Of a stretch of 57,611 bases of DNA, positions 17,648 to 26,219 are shown piece by piece. The position numbers were made by a program, and so were the translations under genes. The DNA is from Bacillota bacterium (lineage in GTDB: Bacteria; Bacillota; Sulfobacillia; UBA995; UBA9673): NCBI GenBank assembly GCA_003599345.1, contig QZJP01000049.1, positions 1 through 57,611 of the forward strand, read 5' to 3'. Under the pieces are notes generated by a model that had not been told where the DNA came from, did no database searches, and saw only the letters and a program-made list of their open reading frames with translations. The stretch's first letter is position 1. The number at the start of each line of letters is the position of its first letter.

Positions 17648-17878
17648 GGGCGGATGCGCTCGCCTGCTGAAGGCGGATGCCCTCGTTCGGCTGAGCGCGT
17701 CATGTCGCGCGGCGCCGCGGCCGGACTTCGCCCGCCACCGAGATGGGTAGAATAGTCGGGTGGACGAGGGCCTCGGAAAGGTATAGCATTGATGTGCGCT
17801 CATCCGGGATTTCGGGTTCGATGTCTACATCTTCCCACCTTGACAAAGCGCGACGTTGACAAAATCGGCGTTCATATT

Positions 17879-18303
17879 GGGGCCGGGCACCAGGCCGGGC
17901 AATCGCGGGCGCAACGGCCGCAAGGTCTCGCTCGAGGAAAGTCCGGACTCCAAAGGGCAGGGTGCTGGGCAACTCCCAGTCGGGGCGACCCGAAGGAAAG
18001 TGCCACAGAAACATACCGCCGGCCGGGTCTACAGGCTTGATGACCGGACGCCAGGCAAACGTCTGGCAAGGTCAATGGATCCCTTGGCCCGTTCGGCAAG
18101 GGTGAAAAGGTGGTGTAAGAGACCACCGGCGGGCGGGCGACCGTCCGGCCAGGCAAACCCCACCCGGAGCAAGGCCAAATAGGAGGGGGATGACGCGGCC
18201 CGCGTACCCCTCGGGTTGGCTGCTTGAAACGACGGGTAACCGTCGTTCGAGACAGATGATTGCCCAAGACAGAATCCGGCTTACAGGTCCGGTATCCGGC
18301 CCC
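17879..18303 (+). ncRNA. rnpB: RNase P RNA component (bacterial type A-like)
   Basis: Conserved core: 'gctcgaggaaagtccggactccaaagggcagggtgctgggcaactcccag', 'gaaggaaagtgccacagaaacataccgcc', 'gggtgaaaaggtggtgtaagagaccacc', 'aaaccccacccggagcaaggccaaatagg', 'ttggctgcttgaa', 'cgttcgagacagatgattgcccaagacagaatccggcttacag'. P1 arms ggggccgg / ccggcccc. Confidence 0.96.
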
Positions 18304-18318
18304 CGTCTTCCTAGAAAC

Positions 18319-18362
18319 GGGCCACGTCTCGACGCGAACCGCGGCGTCGGATGTGGCCCTTT
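18319..18362 (+). terminator. Probable rnpB terminator hairpin
   Basis: gggccacgtctcgacgc gaacc gcggcgtcggatgtggccc followed by ttt; long, mostly paired GC stem. Confidence 0.6.
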
Positions 18363-18462
18363 AGCATGTCCGCCGGGTGGAGGCGTGCCTAGCGGTCTCT
18401 CAGCGGGCTCCGGCCCGGACTCCGGGCGAGTGGCGGGTGCTTCCGGCCCGACCCGCGGGCCT

Positions 18463-19113
18463 TCAGCGGGCACCGGCGACGACCTCGAGGGCGACGCGTA
18501 CGGCCCGTTCCATCTCGCCGCGAGCCAGGCTCGGCGGGATGGGCTTCTTGCCTATCGCCTGCTCCGGCAGGTAGGGGACGTGGATGAACCCGGCCGCGGG
18601 CGGCGCCGGGCTAGGCCACGCCGTAGCCAGATGATGCATGAGCGCGTAGAATGCGAAGTTGCAGAGATAGGTCCCGGCCGAGTTGGAGATGAACGCCGGG
18701 AGTCCCTCGCTCTCGAGACTCGCCAGTATCGCCTGCAGCGGAAGCGTGGAGAAGTAGGCGGGAGGGCCGCCGGCCAAGACTGGGGCCTCAACCAGCTCCT
18801 GACCTGAGTTGTCCCGGCCGTTGGCCGCGTTGATGGCGACCCGCTCGAGACCGAAGGCCGGGTACCCCCCGGCTTGGCCGAGCATGACCACGGCCCCGAG
18901 GCCGGGCGTCCGCCCGACCTCGGCGATGAGTGTCTTGACGGCTCCGGCCCAGGTCACCGGAAGGACACAAGCCCGGACCTTGACGGCAGCCCTCGACGGC
19001 AGACCTCCTCGAGGCCTTATCGCGGCGCCGTCATGGCTCATCGCTATCTCGGCGGCGGGATTCAGTCTCTCTCCCCCGAAGGGCTCGAACCCTGTGACCA
19101 GTATGTGGCCCAC
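18463..19113 (-). CDS. pcp: Pyroglutamyl-peptidase I
   Basis: 'ILVTGFEPFGGERLNPA', 'ERVAINAANGRDNSG', 'FISNSAGTYLCNFAFYALMHHL', 'GFIHVPYLPEQA'. Confidence 0.95.
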   Translation of the reverse strand: MGHILVTGFEPFGGERLNPAAEIAMSHDGAAIRPRGGLPSRAAVKVRACVLPVTWAGAVKTLIAEVGRTPGLGAVVMLGQAGGYPAFGLERVAINAANGRDNSGQELVEAPVLAGGPPAYFSTLPLQAILASLESEGLPAFISNSAGTYLCNFAFYALMHHLATAWPSPAPPAAGFIHVPYLPEQAIGKKPIPPSLARGEMERAVRVALEVVAGAR

Positions 19114-19133
19114 GTCTCACGACTCCCGGGTCC

Positions 19134-19736
19134 CTACTTCCGGCGTCGCCTAGCTTCGTCGATGGGCCATTTGTCCCCTTCATGCCTGCGGGCTGCCCTG
19201 TGCGCGACGGACCGGCGACCTCGAACACGGGCGGCAAGCCCACGGTCCACGGCCGTCGCCGACTCCGCCAGGGCCCGTTCGACACCGTAGGAAGGCGAAC
19301 CCTGGGGGCCGAAAGCCACGTCGAGCAGGTGCTGCGCGCGAACCAGCTGCCCGATTGTGGTTCCGAACAGCGTGTCTGTGACCAGCCGGTGGGTCCGGTC
19401 CCAGAGCTTCCCGAGGGCGCACGCTCCCACCCGGAAGCAGGGCTGACCGCCGGTCCGGCAGGGCGAGGGTCTGAGCGGCCCTTCCACCGCCTCGAGCACC
19501 TGTCCCACGGCTATGGTTTCGGGGTCGGCCATGAGACTCACGCCGCCGTGGAGGCCGCTGGCGGTCGCAAGCCAGCCCTTTTTGCCCAAGGCCGCCACGA
19601 GCTGGGGAGCTAGTTTCGGCGGCAGGCCCTGGTTTTCGATGATCTGGCGGGTCGTTATCTGCGAGCGTGGGGGACGGGACGCGAGTTCCAGCAGGATGAG
19701 AACGGCGTACTCACCCTTTCTCGTGATAATCGGCAT
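19134..19736 (-). CDS. Rrf2 family transcriptional regulator
   Basis: 'MPIITRKGEYAVLILLELASRPPRSQITTRQIIENQGLPPKLAPQLVAALGKKGWLATASGLHGGVSLMADPETIAVGQVLEAVEGPL', Cys-containing segment. Confidence 0.92.
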   Translation of the reverse strand: MPIITRKGEYAVLILLELASRPPRSQITTRQIIENQGLPPKLAPQLVAALGKKGWLATASGLHGGVSLMADPETIAVGQVLEAVEGPLRPSPCRTGGQPCFRVGACALGKLWDRTHRLVTDTLFGTTIGQLVRAQHLLDVAFGPQGSPSYGVERALAESATAVDRGLAARVRGRRSVAHRAARRHEGDKWPIDEARRRRK

Positions 19737-19879
19737 CGGGCAACCCTCCCGTGGAAACCAACAAACTTGGTGAGTGATAGGCCGTCACGAGAACACTACC
19801 ACGGTGGGGTTGTCCGGAAGTGGCGGTATGTGTCCAGGCCGACCGACAGCCGTCTCGGCTGGCGCGAACGCTGTCGACT

Positions 19880-20587
19880 CTACTCGGGGCAGGCCAGGCT
19901 CGACACCAGGTTCCAGTCGGGGTCGTAGAGCTGAACGGTCTCGAGGTGCCGCGACGCTAGAGCAAGGTCGGGCCACAGGAACACGCGGGCGACGTAGGGC
20001 GACGCCGCCGCGTAGGACCGGCAGACTTCCAGGGCGTTCGTCTCAATCATGAGGATACGTATCCCCCCGGCCGCCTCGCCGGCCGAGGCGGCCTGGTCTT
20101 GAGCGGCGGTCCCGGCCTCCAGCACCGTGCCTTCCGGGAACGTGAATTCGCGCCGGGCCGATGCGATGTAGAGGTGCCACCCCGCGAGGGAGAACCGTTC
20201 GGGGCTTGCCGGGTTTCCAAGGGCCTCCGCGCCCGGGCTTCCCCCCAGAAGCTCGACCCTGATGACGCCCGCTCCGAGGTCGGCTCGGGCCAGGAAGGGG
20301 ACGGAGTCGCCTGGGGTGAGAGGTTGCCCCTTTGTCACTAAGGCGCTGTCTTCCCTAGCCTCCGGCCCGGGCACGTCAACTCCGGACCCCGGTTCGGGGG
20401 CACCCGACCGCGGGTCACCCGACCGCGGGTCACCCTCCGCGGCGTCGGACGCCGCGTCTCCCGGCTCGAACCCCGTGGTCACGAACCCGGGCCCTAGCCG
20501 CGCCAGAAACGCCGCTGCCGAGCCTACGGTGAGAATGAGGACAACCGCCAGAACCCGGACCCTCACTCGACGTTCTTCGAACTCCAC
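19880..20587 (-). CDS. Secreted/membrane-anchored protein of unknown function
   Basis: N-terminal TM 'VLAVVLILTVGSAAAFLARLG'; low-complexity linker; no family recognised. Confidence 0.6.
   Translation of the reverse strand: MEFEERRVRVRVLAVVLILTVGSAAAFLARLGPGFVTTGFEPGDAASDAAEGDPRSGDPRSGAPEPGSGVDVPGPEAREDSALVTKGQPLTPGDSVPFLARADLGAGVIRVELLGGSPGAEALGNPASPERFSLAGWHLYIASARREFTFPEGTVLEAGTAAQDQAASAGEAAGGIRILMIETNALEVCRSYAAASPYVARVFLWPDLALASRHLETVQLYDPDWNLVSSLACPE
20401..20435. repeat. 15-bp tandem repeat cacccgaccgcgggt x2
   Basis: Exact duplication encoding GDPRS GDPRS on the minus strand. Confidence 0.85.
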
Positions 20588-20749
20588 CGGCCGTGCGGCT
20601 CCTCTCAGGTACGGCTCTCTAAGATTGGCCGGTGGAATGAGGTTTTACTCCAAGCGGAAGGCGTGCCCCAGAAAGAGGAAGAATAGGCCCGCGTCCGGCC
20701 GACCCCAGAGGGTATGTGGGGGGTGCCTGGTCGTTGGGAGGGGAGCCAT

Positions 20750-21589
20750 GTGGCTCGGAAGCGAATCGGCTTGGCCCTCGGCGGCGGCGTGGCCAAGGGC
20801 CTGGCCCACATAGGGGTCATCAAAGCCCTCATGGAGCTGAACGTTCCAGTAGACTGCGTGGCGGGGACCTCGAGCGGCAGTATCGTCGGGGCCTTCCTGG
20901 CCGCGGGAATGGGACCCGACGAGATGCGGGCCATCGGCAGGAGAACCCGGTGGCGCGATGTCGTGAGACCGGTCGTGCCCAGGAACGGTCTTCTCGACTC
21001 GTCCCGGCTGGAGAAGCAGCTCATAGCGATCATGGGTGACCGCTTGATTGAGGATTTGGTCCTCCCTTTCGCCGCCATAGCCACCGACATCCAGGCCGCC
21101 AGGGAGGTCGTCATCACCAGCGGTCCCGTGGCCCGCGCCGTCAGGGCCAGCTGCTCCATACCCGGGTTCTTCACCCCCGTCGAGATCGACGGGCGGCTGC
21201 TCGTCGACGGTGGGGTCATAGACAACGTACCCGTGGGGGTTGCCCGTTCCCTAGGGGCCGACCTGGTCATAGCGGTCGACCTGACCACGCGGCCCGACGC
21301 GACTTCTTTCAGCCCCGGTATCTTCGGCATCATGCTGAGGGCTTATGAGATCCTGCTCCACGAGAAACGGCTCCAAGAGGTGCGCGGGGCCGACGTTCTC
21401 GTGCGCCCGCGAGTCGAACATCTGGGACCGGTGAAAATAGAAGCCGCGGATGAGTACATTAAGGCCGGCTGGGAAGCGACGATGGGGCAGCGGGATCTCC
21501 TGGCCGACCTGATGGAGAAGGCCAGGATTCGCCCGCTTCTCCGGTATCTCGACCCTCGGACTTGGGGATGGAGCCAGGCGCGGAGGTGA
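20750..21589 (+). CDS. Patatin-like phospholipase family protein (RssA-like)
   Basis: 'KRIGLALGGGVAKGLAHIGVIKALMELNVPVDCVAGTSSGSIVGAFLAAG' (oxyanion GGG and GTSSG), 'DGGVIDNVPV'. GTG start after gggaggggag. Confidence 0.94.
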   Translation: MARKRIGLALGGGVAKGLAHIGVIKALMELNVPVDCVAGTSSGSIVGAFLAAGMGPDEMRAIGRRTRWRDVVRPVVPRNGLLDSSRLEKQLIAIMGDRLIEDLVLPFAAIATDIQAAREVVITSGPVARAVRASCSIPGFFTPVEIDGRLLVDGGVIDNVPVGVARSLGADLVIAVDLTTRPDATSFSPGIFGIMLRAYEILLHEKRLQEVRGADVLVRPRVEHLGPVKIEAADEYIKAGWEATMGQRDLLADLMEKARIRPLLRYLDPRTWGWSQARR

Positions 21590-21595
21590 CTTTTC

Positions 21596-22165
21596 ATGGG
21601 CGGCGCGAGGCCGAGCGAGCCCGGCGGGCCCGGGCGGCGGAGAAGCATCGGCCCCTGGCTCTGGGCCGTCTTTGTCGCCGCGATGATGCTGGCCCTCATC
21701 AACTCCTACGGAAGGGCCATGGCCACCTTCGCCCAGGACCTCTGGGGGCCGGACCTGACCTACTACGACAACGGGACGCCGGTGCTGGCGAAACTCCACC
21801 GTCTCCCGGGGCCCGGTGATCCCGGGCAGGCCCCTGCCGGCACCGGCTGGCCCGAGACCGTACTACGCCCGGCTTGTTTCTACACCCTCAATCTCATGGG
21901 GCTGTCCGGGCCCGAGGGCGGGTTGTGGACGGCGTCTGTCGAGGGTGAGGGACTCGGGCAACGCCTGGTTGTACGGGCCACCGCCGGGGGGAACGTGGTC
22001 GGCCGGTACCGGGTGGTGGGAGGCCTTGAGGACACGGGGTTGGCGGTGGTGGAACTCGACGCCGGCCCGAACGGGCTGCACCTCATGGACGTCTTCCAGC
22101 CCCGAGAGGGTGCGGGTTGGTTCGTCATCCAGCCGTACCGCGTGGTCGATAAGGTGGGAGGCTAG
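21596..22165 (+). CDS. Hypothetical protein with one N-terminal TM helix
   Basis: 'IGPWLWAVFVAAMMLALINSYGRAM'; 7 bp downstream of the patatin-like gene. Confidence 0.65.
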   Translation: MGGARPSEPGGPGRRRSIGPWLWAVFVAAMMLALINSYGRAMATFAQDLWGPDLTYYDNGTPVLAKLHRLPGPGDPGQAPAGTGWPETVLRPACFYTLNLMGLSGPEGGLWTASVEGEGLGQRLVVRATAGGNVVGRYRVVGGLEDTGLAVVELDAGPNGLHLMDVFQPREGAGWFVIQPYRVVDKVGG

Positions 22166-22172
22166 CCGGGGG

Positions 22173-23072
22173 TCATCCCTTTGGCCTCCACCCGCCGGCC
22201 AGAACCGTCGCGGCCCCTACTTCGGCCCCGTAGATGACTATGAGGGCCACCACGTAGAACCACGCCAGCATCACTATCGGCGTGGTGACCGAACCGTAGA
22301 CCCAGGCGTAGGTCTCGAGACGGTCCGCGTACCACGCGAAGCAGACCTTGGCTCCCTCGAAGAGAGCGGTCGACACCAGCGCTCCCGGCCAGAGCCCGCG
22401 CCATGGAGGCCGGTCGCTCGGGACGAGCGCGTAGACGGCCAGGAAGACCGTCGCCGTCGCCAACGCCCCTCCGGTCCACAGGACCAGCCGCGCCGCTTCC
22501 GGTCCAAGCGGACCGAGAGTCGGGAGCGACCGCACCCGTTCCGTCAGGTGTAGGTATGTGGTGGCGAAGACCGAGGCCAGGAAGAGGATGCCCACCACGA
22601 GAACGACCGCCAGAGCTCTGAGCCGGCGCCAGACTCCGGCCAGGGACGCCGGTGCCGGCCCGCCCGCCGCACGCGGCGAGTCGCCCGTCGACCACACCGT
22701 GTCCAGCATCCGGCTGAGCGCCGCGAACACACCCGAAGCCGACCAGTAGAGAGTGACGGCCGCTGTCAGGCCGAGGGTCCCCCGGCTCGCCACCAACTGC
22801 ACCACTGTGTCCCGGAAGAGGTCCGCCGCGCCGGGCAGGAGCGCCGCGCCCGACGCTATCAGCCTCTGCGCCAGAGCCGAGACCGGCACGATGAAACCCA
22901 ATGCGGAAAGGAGGAGTAGGACGAGCGGGAACAGGGAGACGAGAGCGTAGAAGGCGAGGGCCGCGGCCCAGACCTGGCCGCCGCCCCGGACCAGTCTTCT
23001 GCCGGCTAGGGCCAGGATGCCGGCGGCCCGCACAACGGCCGCGGCCGGCCGGCGTGTCACGTGCTCGGTCAT
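22173..23072 (-). CDS. YihY/BrkB family inner membrane protein
   Basis: 'LAFYALVSLFPLVLLLLSALGF', 'TLYWSASGVFAALSRMLDTVW', 'YAWVYGSVTTPIVMLAWFYVVALIVIYGAEVGA'. Confidence 0.93.
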   Translation of the reverse strand: MTEHVTRRPAAAVVRAAGILALAGRRLVRGGGQVWAAALAFYALVSLFPLVLLLLSALGFIVPVSALAQRLIASGAALLPGAADLFRDTVVQLVASRGTLGLTAAVTLYWSASGVFAALSRMLDTVWSTGDSPRAAGGPAPASLAGVWRRLRALAVVLVVGILFLASVFATTYLHLTERVRSLPTLGPLGPEAARLVLWTGGALATATVFLAVYALVPSDRPPWRGLWPGALVSTALFEGAKVCFAWYADRLETYAWVYGSVTTPIVMLAWFYVVALIVIYGAEVGAATVLAGGWRPKG

Positions 23073-23153
23073 GGACCGCTCTCCCCCCGAAGAGGGATGC
23101 TTCGAGTCCCGTAGAATGCCCCAGTCTGAGTCTGAGGGCGAGGCGATACGCGC

Positions 23154-24479
23154 TTGCTCCGAGCCATAAGCGAGTACCCCGGGATGATAAGGGCCTTCAG
23201 TCCCAACGCCCGGAGGTTCCTCCTTTTCACGGCCCTCAACTCCATCAGCTGGAGCGCCTTCAACCTGACGTTCAACCTATACATCCACAGCCTCGGCTAC
23301 AATCAGGACTTCATCGGCCTCCTGAACGGCCTGCCGTCAATCATCATCCTCGTCTGCGGCCTGCCCGTCGGCATGGCCGCGGACCGCTACGGCTATCTCC
23401 GCTTCCTCGTCATCGGCTCCGTCCTCACGGCCGCCTCGGCGTTCGGCTTGGGTCTCAGTTCGGCCCGGATGGCCCTCCTCGGGTTCTCGCTGGTCGGGGG
23501 ACTTGGGGGCACACTCTCCTGGGTCATCGGAGCCCCCATGATGATGGCCATTTCGACCAAAGAGGAGAGAGTCTTCCTCTTCTCGGTGCAATTCGCCTTG
23601 ATGATGGGGTCAGGCTTCCTCGGAAGCATGATGGCGGGGGCCCTGCCGGAGGTGGCCGGCCCCCTCATGGGTGTGGCCCCGACGGCCACGGCGCCGCTGC
23701 GCTTGACCTACCTCGTCGGCGCGTCCTTCAACCTCTTCGCCGTCATCCCCATCCTCCGCATGACCCAGGTTGCCGGCAACGGCCAGGCGGCGGCCGCGGG
23801 CGGTGACGGGCACCGCCCGCGCGCCCGGCCACTCCCCCAGTCGTGGCAAGAGTTCGGCCTGTTCATGAAGCTCCTCGGCCCGTCGGCTCTCATCTCGTTC
23901 GGGGCCGGGGCCATGGTCGTGTTCTTTCAGCTCTTCTTCAAACTGCGGTTCGGGCTCAACCCCGGCAGCATCGGGGTCCTCTTCGCGTTTTCGTCCGTGG
24001 TCACCGCAGCCGCCACCCTCGTCTCGCCGCTCCTGGCCAGGCGGCTCGGCCGGGTCCGGACCATCGTTCTCACCCAGATGACTTCGATTCCGTTTCTCCT
24101 GCTCTTGGCCTACTCGTTCAGCCTCCCGGCCGTCGTGGTGGCCTACTACATCCGGTCGGCCCTCATGAACATGTCCGGGCCGCTTCAGACGACGTTCGGC
24201 CTCGAGCAGGTGAGGGAGGAGCAGAGGGCGACGCTGACGAGTCTCTCGGCGATGCTGGGGAGCCTGGGACGGGGTGGGCTCGGGCCGATCGTCTCGGGCT
24301 ACTTGCAGGTGAAATCCGGGTTCTCGCTGGCCTTCACCATGACGACGGTGTGCTACGTCATAGGAACCCTATTGTTCTACCTCTTCTTCCGGAAGACCGA
24401 ACCCCTGCCGGCCCGCGGCGCCGGTGTCGGTGGCGCCCGTGCCGGCGGCGACCAGTCTACCTCGTACGGCCGATCTTAG
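23154..24479 (+). CDS. MFS transporter
   Basis: Multi-TM; 'NLYIHSLGYNQDFIGLLNGLPSIIILVCGLPVGMAADRYGYLRFLVIGSVLTAAS'. Start may be ATG at 23184. Confidence 0.9.
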   Translation: MLRAISEYPGMIRAFSPNARRFLLFTALNSISWSAFNLTFNLYIHSLGYNQDFIGLLNGLPSIIILVCGLPVGMAADRYGYLRFLVIGSVLTAASAFGLGLSSARMALLGFSLVGGLGGTLSWVIGAPMMMAISTKEERVFLFSVQFALMMGSGFLGSMMAGALPEVAGPLMGVAPTATAPLRLTYLVGASFNLFAVIPILRMTQVAGNGQAAAAGGDGHRPRARPLPQSWQEFGLFMKLLGPSALISFGAGAMVVFFQLFFKLRFGLNPGSIGVLFAFSSVVTAAATLVSPLLARRLGRVRTIVLTQMTSIPFLLLLAYSFSLPAVVVAYYIRSALMNMSGPLQTTFGLEQVREEQRATLTSLSAMLGSLGRGGLGPIVSGYLQVKSGFSLAFTMTTVCYVIGTLLFYLFFRKTEPLPARGAGVGGARAGGDQSTSYGRS

Positions 24480-24782
24480 TGCGGAGACGAGCTCCGCGAG
24501 ACGCGGAGCCAAGGCGTCGTCGGTGACTGCGAGGAGCCCCCTGATTCGTTTGAGGTTCACCTCGCGGTCCCGGACGACGATGATGGCCACCGGGTCGAGG
24601 CTCAGGCCGGCGCCGATACCCGAGCGCGGGCCGGTCTCAAGACCCAGGAGGCCCGCCGATAGCCTAGCGACCGGGATGATGGTGACCCCCCCGGCTTCGA
24701 TGGGCGTCCCGAAGATGGCCTCGGTGGCGTGAGGCCCGGCAAGCCCGGGCCACAGGCTTTGTATGGTGTCGACCAGCGTCAG
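24369..24782 (-). CDS. GerW/YtfJ-like sporulation protein (start codon non-canonical or gene degraded)
   Basis: Extending the listed ORF (24369..24590) upstream gives 'LTLVDTIQSLWPGLAGPHATEAIFGTPIEAGGVTIIPVARLSAGLLGLETGPRSGIGAGLSLDPVAIIVVRDREVNLKRI...', resembling Spore_YtfJ (xxGxPIExGxxxIIPVxxxxxG...G.GxGxxxxPVAxxVV). AGGAGGG sits 7 nt before CTG at 24782. Confidence 0.6.
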   Translation of the reverse strand: MTLVDTIQSLWPGLAGPHATEAIFGTPIEAGGVTIIPVARLSAGLLGLETGPRSGIGAGLSLDPVAIIVVRDREVNLKRIRGLLAVTDDALAPRLAELVSALRSAVRGRLVAAGTGATDTGAAGRQGFGLPEEEVEQ

Positions 24783-24965
24783 GAGGCATCCCTCCTGGTG
24801 CCCGAGAAGTCCGGGCCGGTTGAGCGGTGGCCCGGTCGCGCATCGGTGCTAGGATGCCCCGGGCGCGGCAGGCATACCCTTGCCTTCCAGGTCCGCCCAC
24901 GTGGGTGCCCTGGAGGCGCGGGCGAGCGTCTGGCGTGAACGGAGTACGTGAGCGGAGAGTGAACC

Positions 24966-26219
24966 ATGGCACCTGTTCCCCGCCCCGAAAGCGTCTTCCG
25001 GGGCAACGTGGCCGTCCTGTCCGTGTCGGTCGCCTGCGCCGTCATGGCCGGCATGATCTGGTATCCGGTCCTGCCCCTTTACTATCGCGACCTCCAGGCT
25101 ACGGACTATCAGGTCAGCGTCGCCTACGGGCTTCTTGTCATCGTCGGGTCCTTCGTCCAACTGGCCGGTGGCTATCTCTCCGACAGGTTCGGACGTAAGC
25201 CGCTCATCGTCGTCCCCACCTTCATCAACGCGGCCGTCGTCCTTGCCGCCGGTTTCTCATCGTCGTGGGCGGCACTGACCGCGTTCGTCGTGACTCAGAA
25301 CGCGGCCGGGGCGCTCCAGATGCCGAGCTTCCTCACCATTATTGCTGAGACCGTGCCGCCTGAGAGGCAAGGGGACGCCTACGCCCTCCTGGAGCTCTTC
25401 GTCTCCCTGGGCCTGGGTCTGGGCCCCGCCCTGGGGGCCGTCCTCCTACCCCGCCTGCCCTTCCGGGGCCTGTTCGCGGTTTCGGCCGCCATCTACCTGG
25501 CGGTAGCGGTGGTGCGGGCCGTCGCCCTCAGAGAGACGAGGCCGAGGATGAGAACCCAGGCCCGTCGGGCCGCCGCCCCCGACCCCCTACCCCTGCCGCT
25601 GGGCGCGAGGCCGGCCTTCTCCCCCGGGGCGCTCTTCCGGGGCCGGCTCCTGTGGTTGGCGGTCACCGCAGTCGCCGTTGCCGTCGGCGTGAATGTCACC
25701 GTCTACGGGCCGTTCATCCCTCTCTTGCTGCACGATGCCCTGAGTCTATCCAAACGACAGATAGACGTGCTATACTCTGTCGGCCCGCTTGTCGCGGCGG
25801 CACTAGGGCTGGCCATGGGACGGTTCGTGGCCCGGCGAGGACCTGGTCCGGCGGTGGCCTGGGGGCTCGGCGGCGCCGGTGTCTGTCTCATAGCCCTTCT
25901 CGTCGCACCGACGTTCGGTTGGGCTCTCGCCCTGATGACGGGGGCCGGCGTTTTCCTACAGTTGAACTTCATCGGGTACGATACTCTAAGGGCCGTGGCC
26001 ACCACCCCGGAGATGCGCGGTAGGGTGGTGGGGGCCTTGGGCGCTTTGGGTGGCGTTGTTGGCGCGCTCTCCGTGCCTCTGGTCGGGAAGTGGGCCGAAA
26101 CCGCGGGACCGGGGCTGGCTTGTTGGGTCGGCGCGGTGTTCTGCGCTGCGGGGGCCGGTTCGGCCATAGTAGCGGAAAGGTGGGGGTCCCGGGATGAGCC
26201 CGCCCTGGGTGAGCGTTGA
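24966..26219 (+). CDS. MFS transporter
   Basis: 'DYQVSVAYGLLVIVGSFVQLAGGYLSDRFGRKPLIVVPTF', 12-TM pattern. Confidence 0.93.
   Translation: MAPVPRPESVFRGNVAVLSVSVACAVMAGMIWYPVLPLYYRDLQATDYQVSVAYGLLVIVGSFVQLAGGYLSDRFGRKPLIVVPTFINAAVVLAAGFSSSWAALTAFVVTQNAAGALQMPSFLTIIAETVPPERQGDAYALLELFVSLGLGLGPALGAVLLPRLPFRGLFAVSAAIYLAVAVVRAVALRETRPRMRTQARRAAAPDPLPLPLGARPAFSPGALFRGRLLWLAVTAVAVAVGVNVTVYGPFIPLLLHDALSLSKRQIDVLYSVGPLVAAALGLAMGRFVARRGPGPAVAWGLGGAGVCLIALLVAPTFGWALALMTGAGVFLQLNFIGYDTLRAVATTPEMRGRVVGALGALGGVVGALSVPLVGKWAETAGPGLACWVGAVFCAAGAGSAIVAERWGSRDEPALGER

Noticed and set aside
17840-17878. Two TTGACA boxes (17840, 17856) as an rnpB promoter
   Set aside because: Neither has a good -10 at 16-18 bp; CATATT at 17873 gives spacings of 27 or 11 bp, so I could not define a promoter.
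17700-18807. ORFs 17700..18014 (-), 17856..18182 (+), 17872..18267 (-), 18072..18473 (-), 18190..18807 (+)
   Set aside because: They overlap the RNase P RNA and pcp; no protein family similarity seen.
20605-21333. 242-aa minus ORF antisense to the patatin-like gene
   Set aside because: Shadow ORF; the plus strand has clear catalytic motifs.
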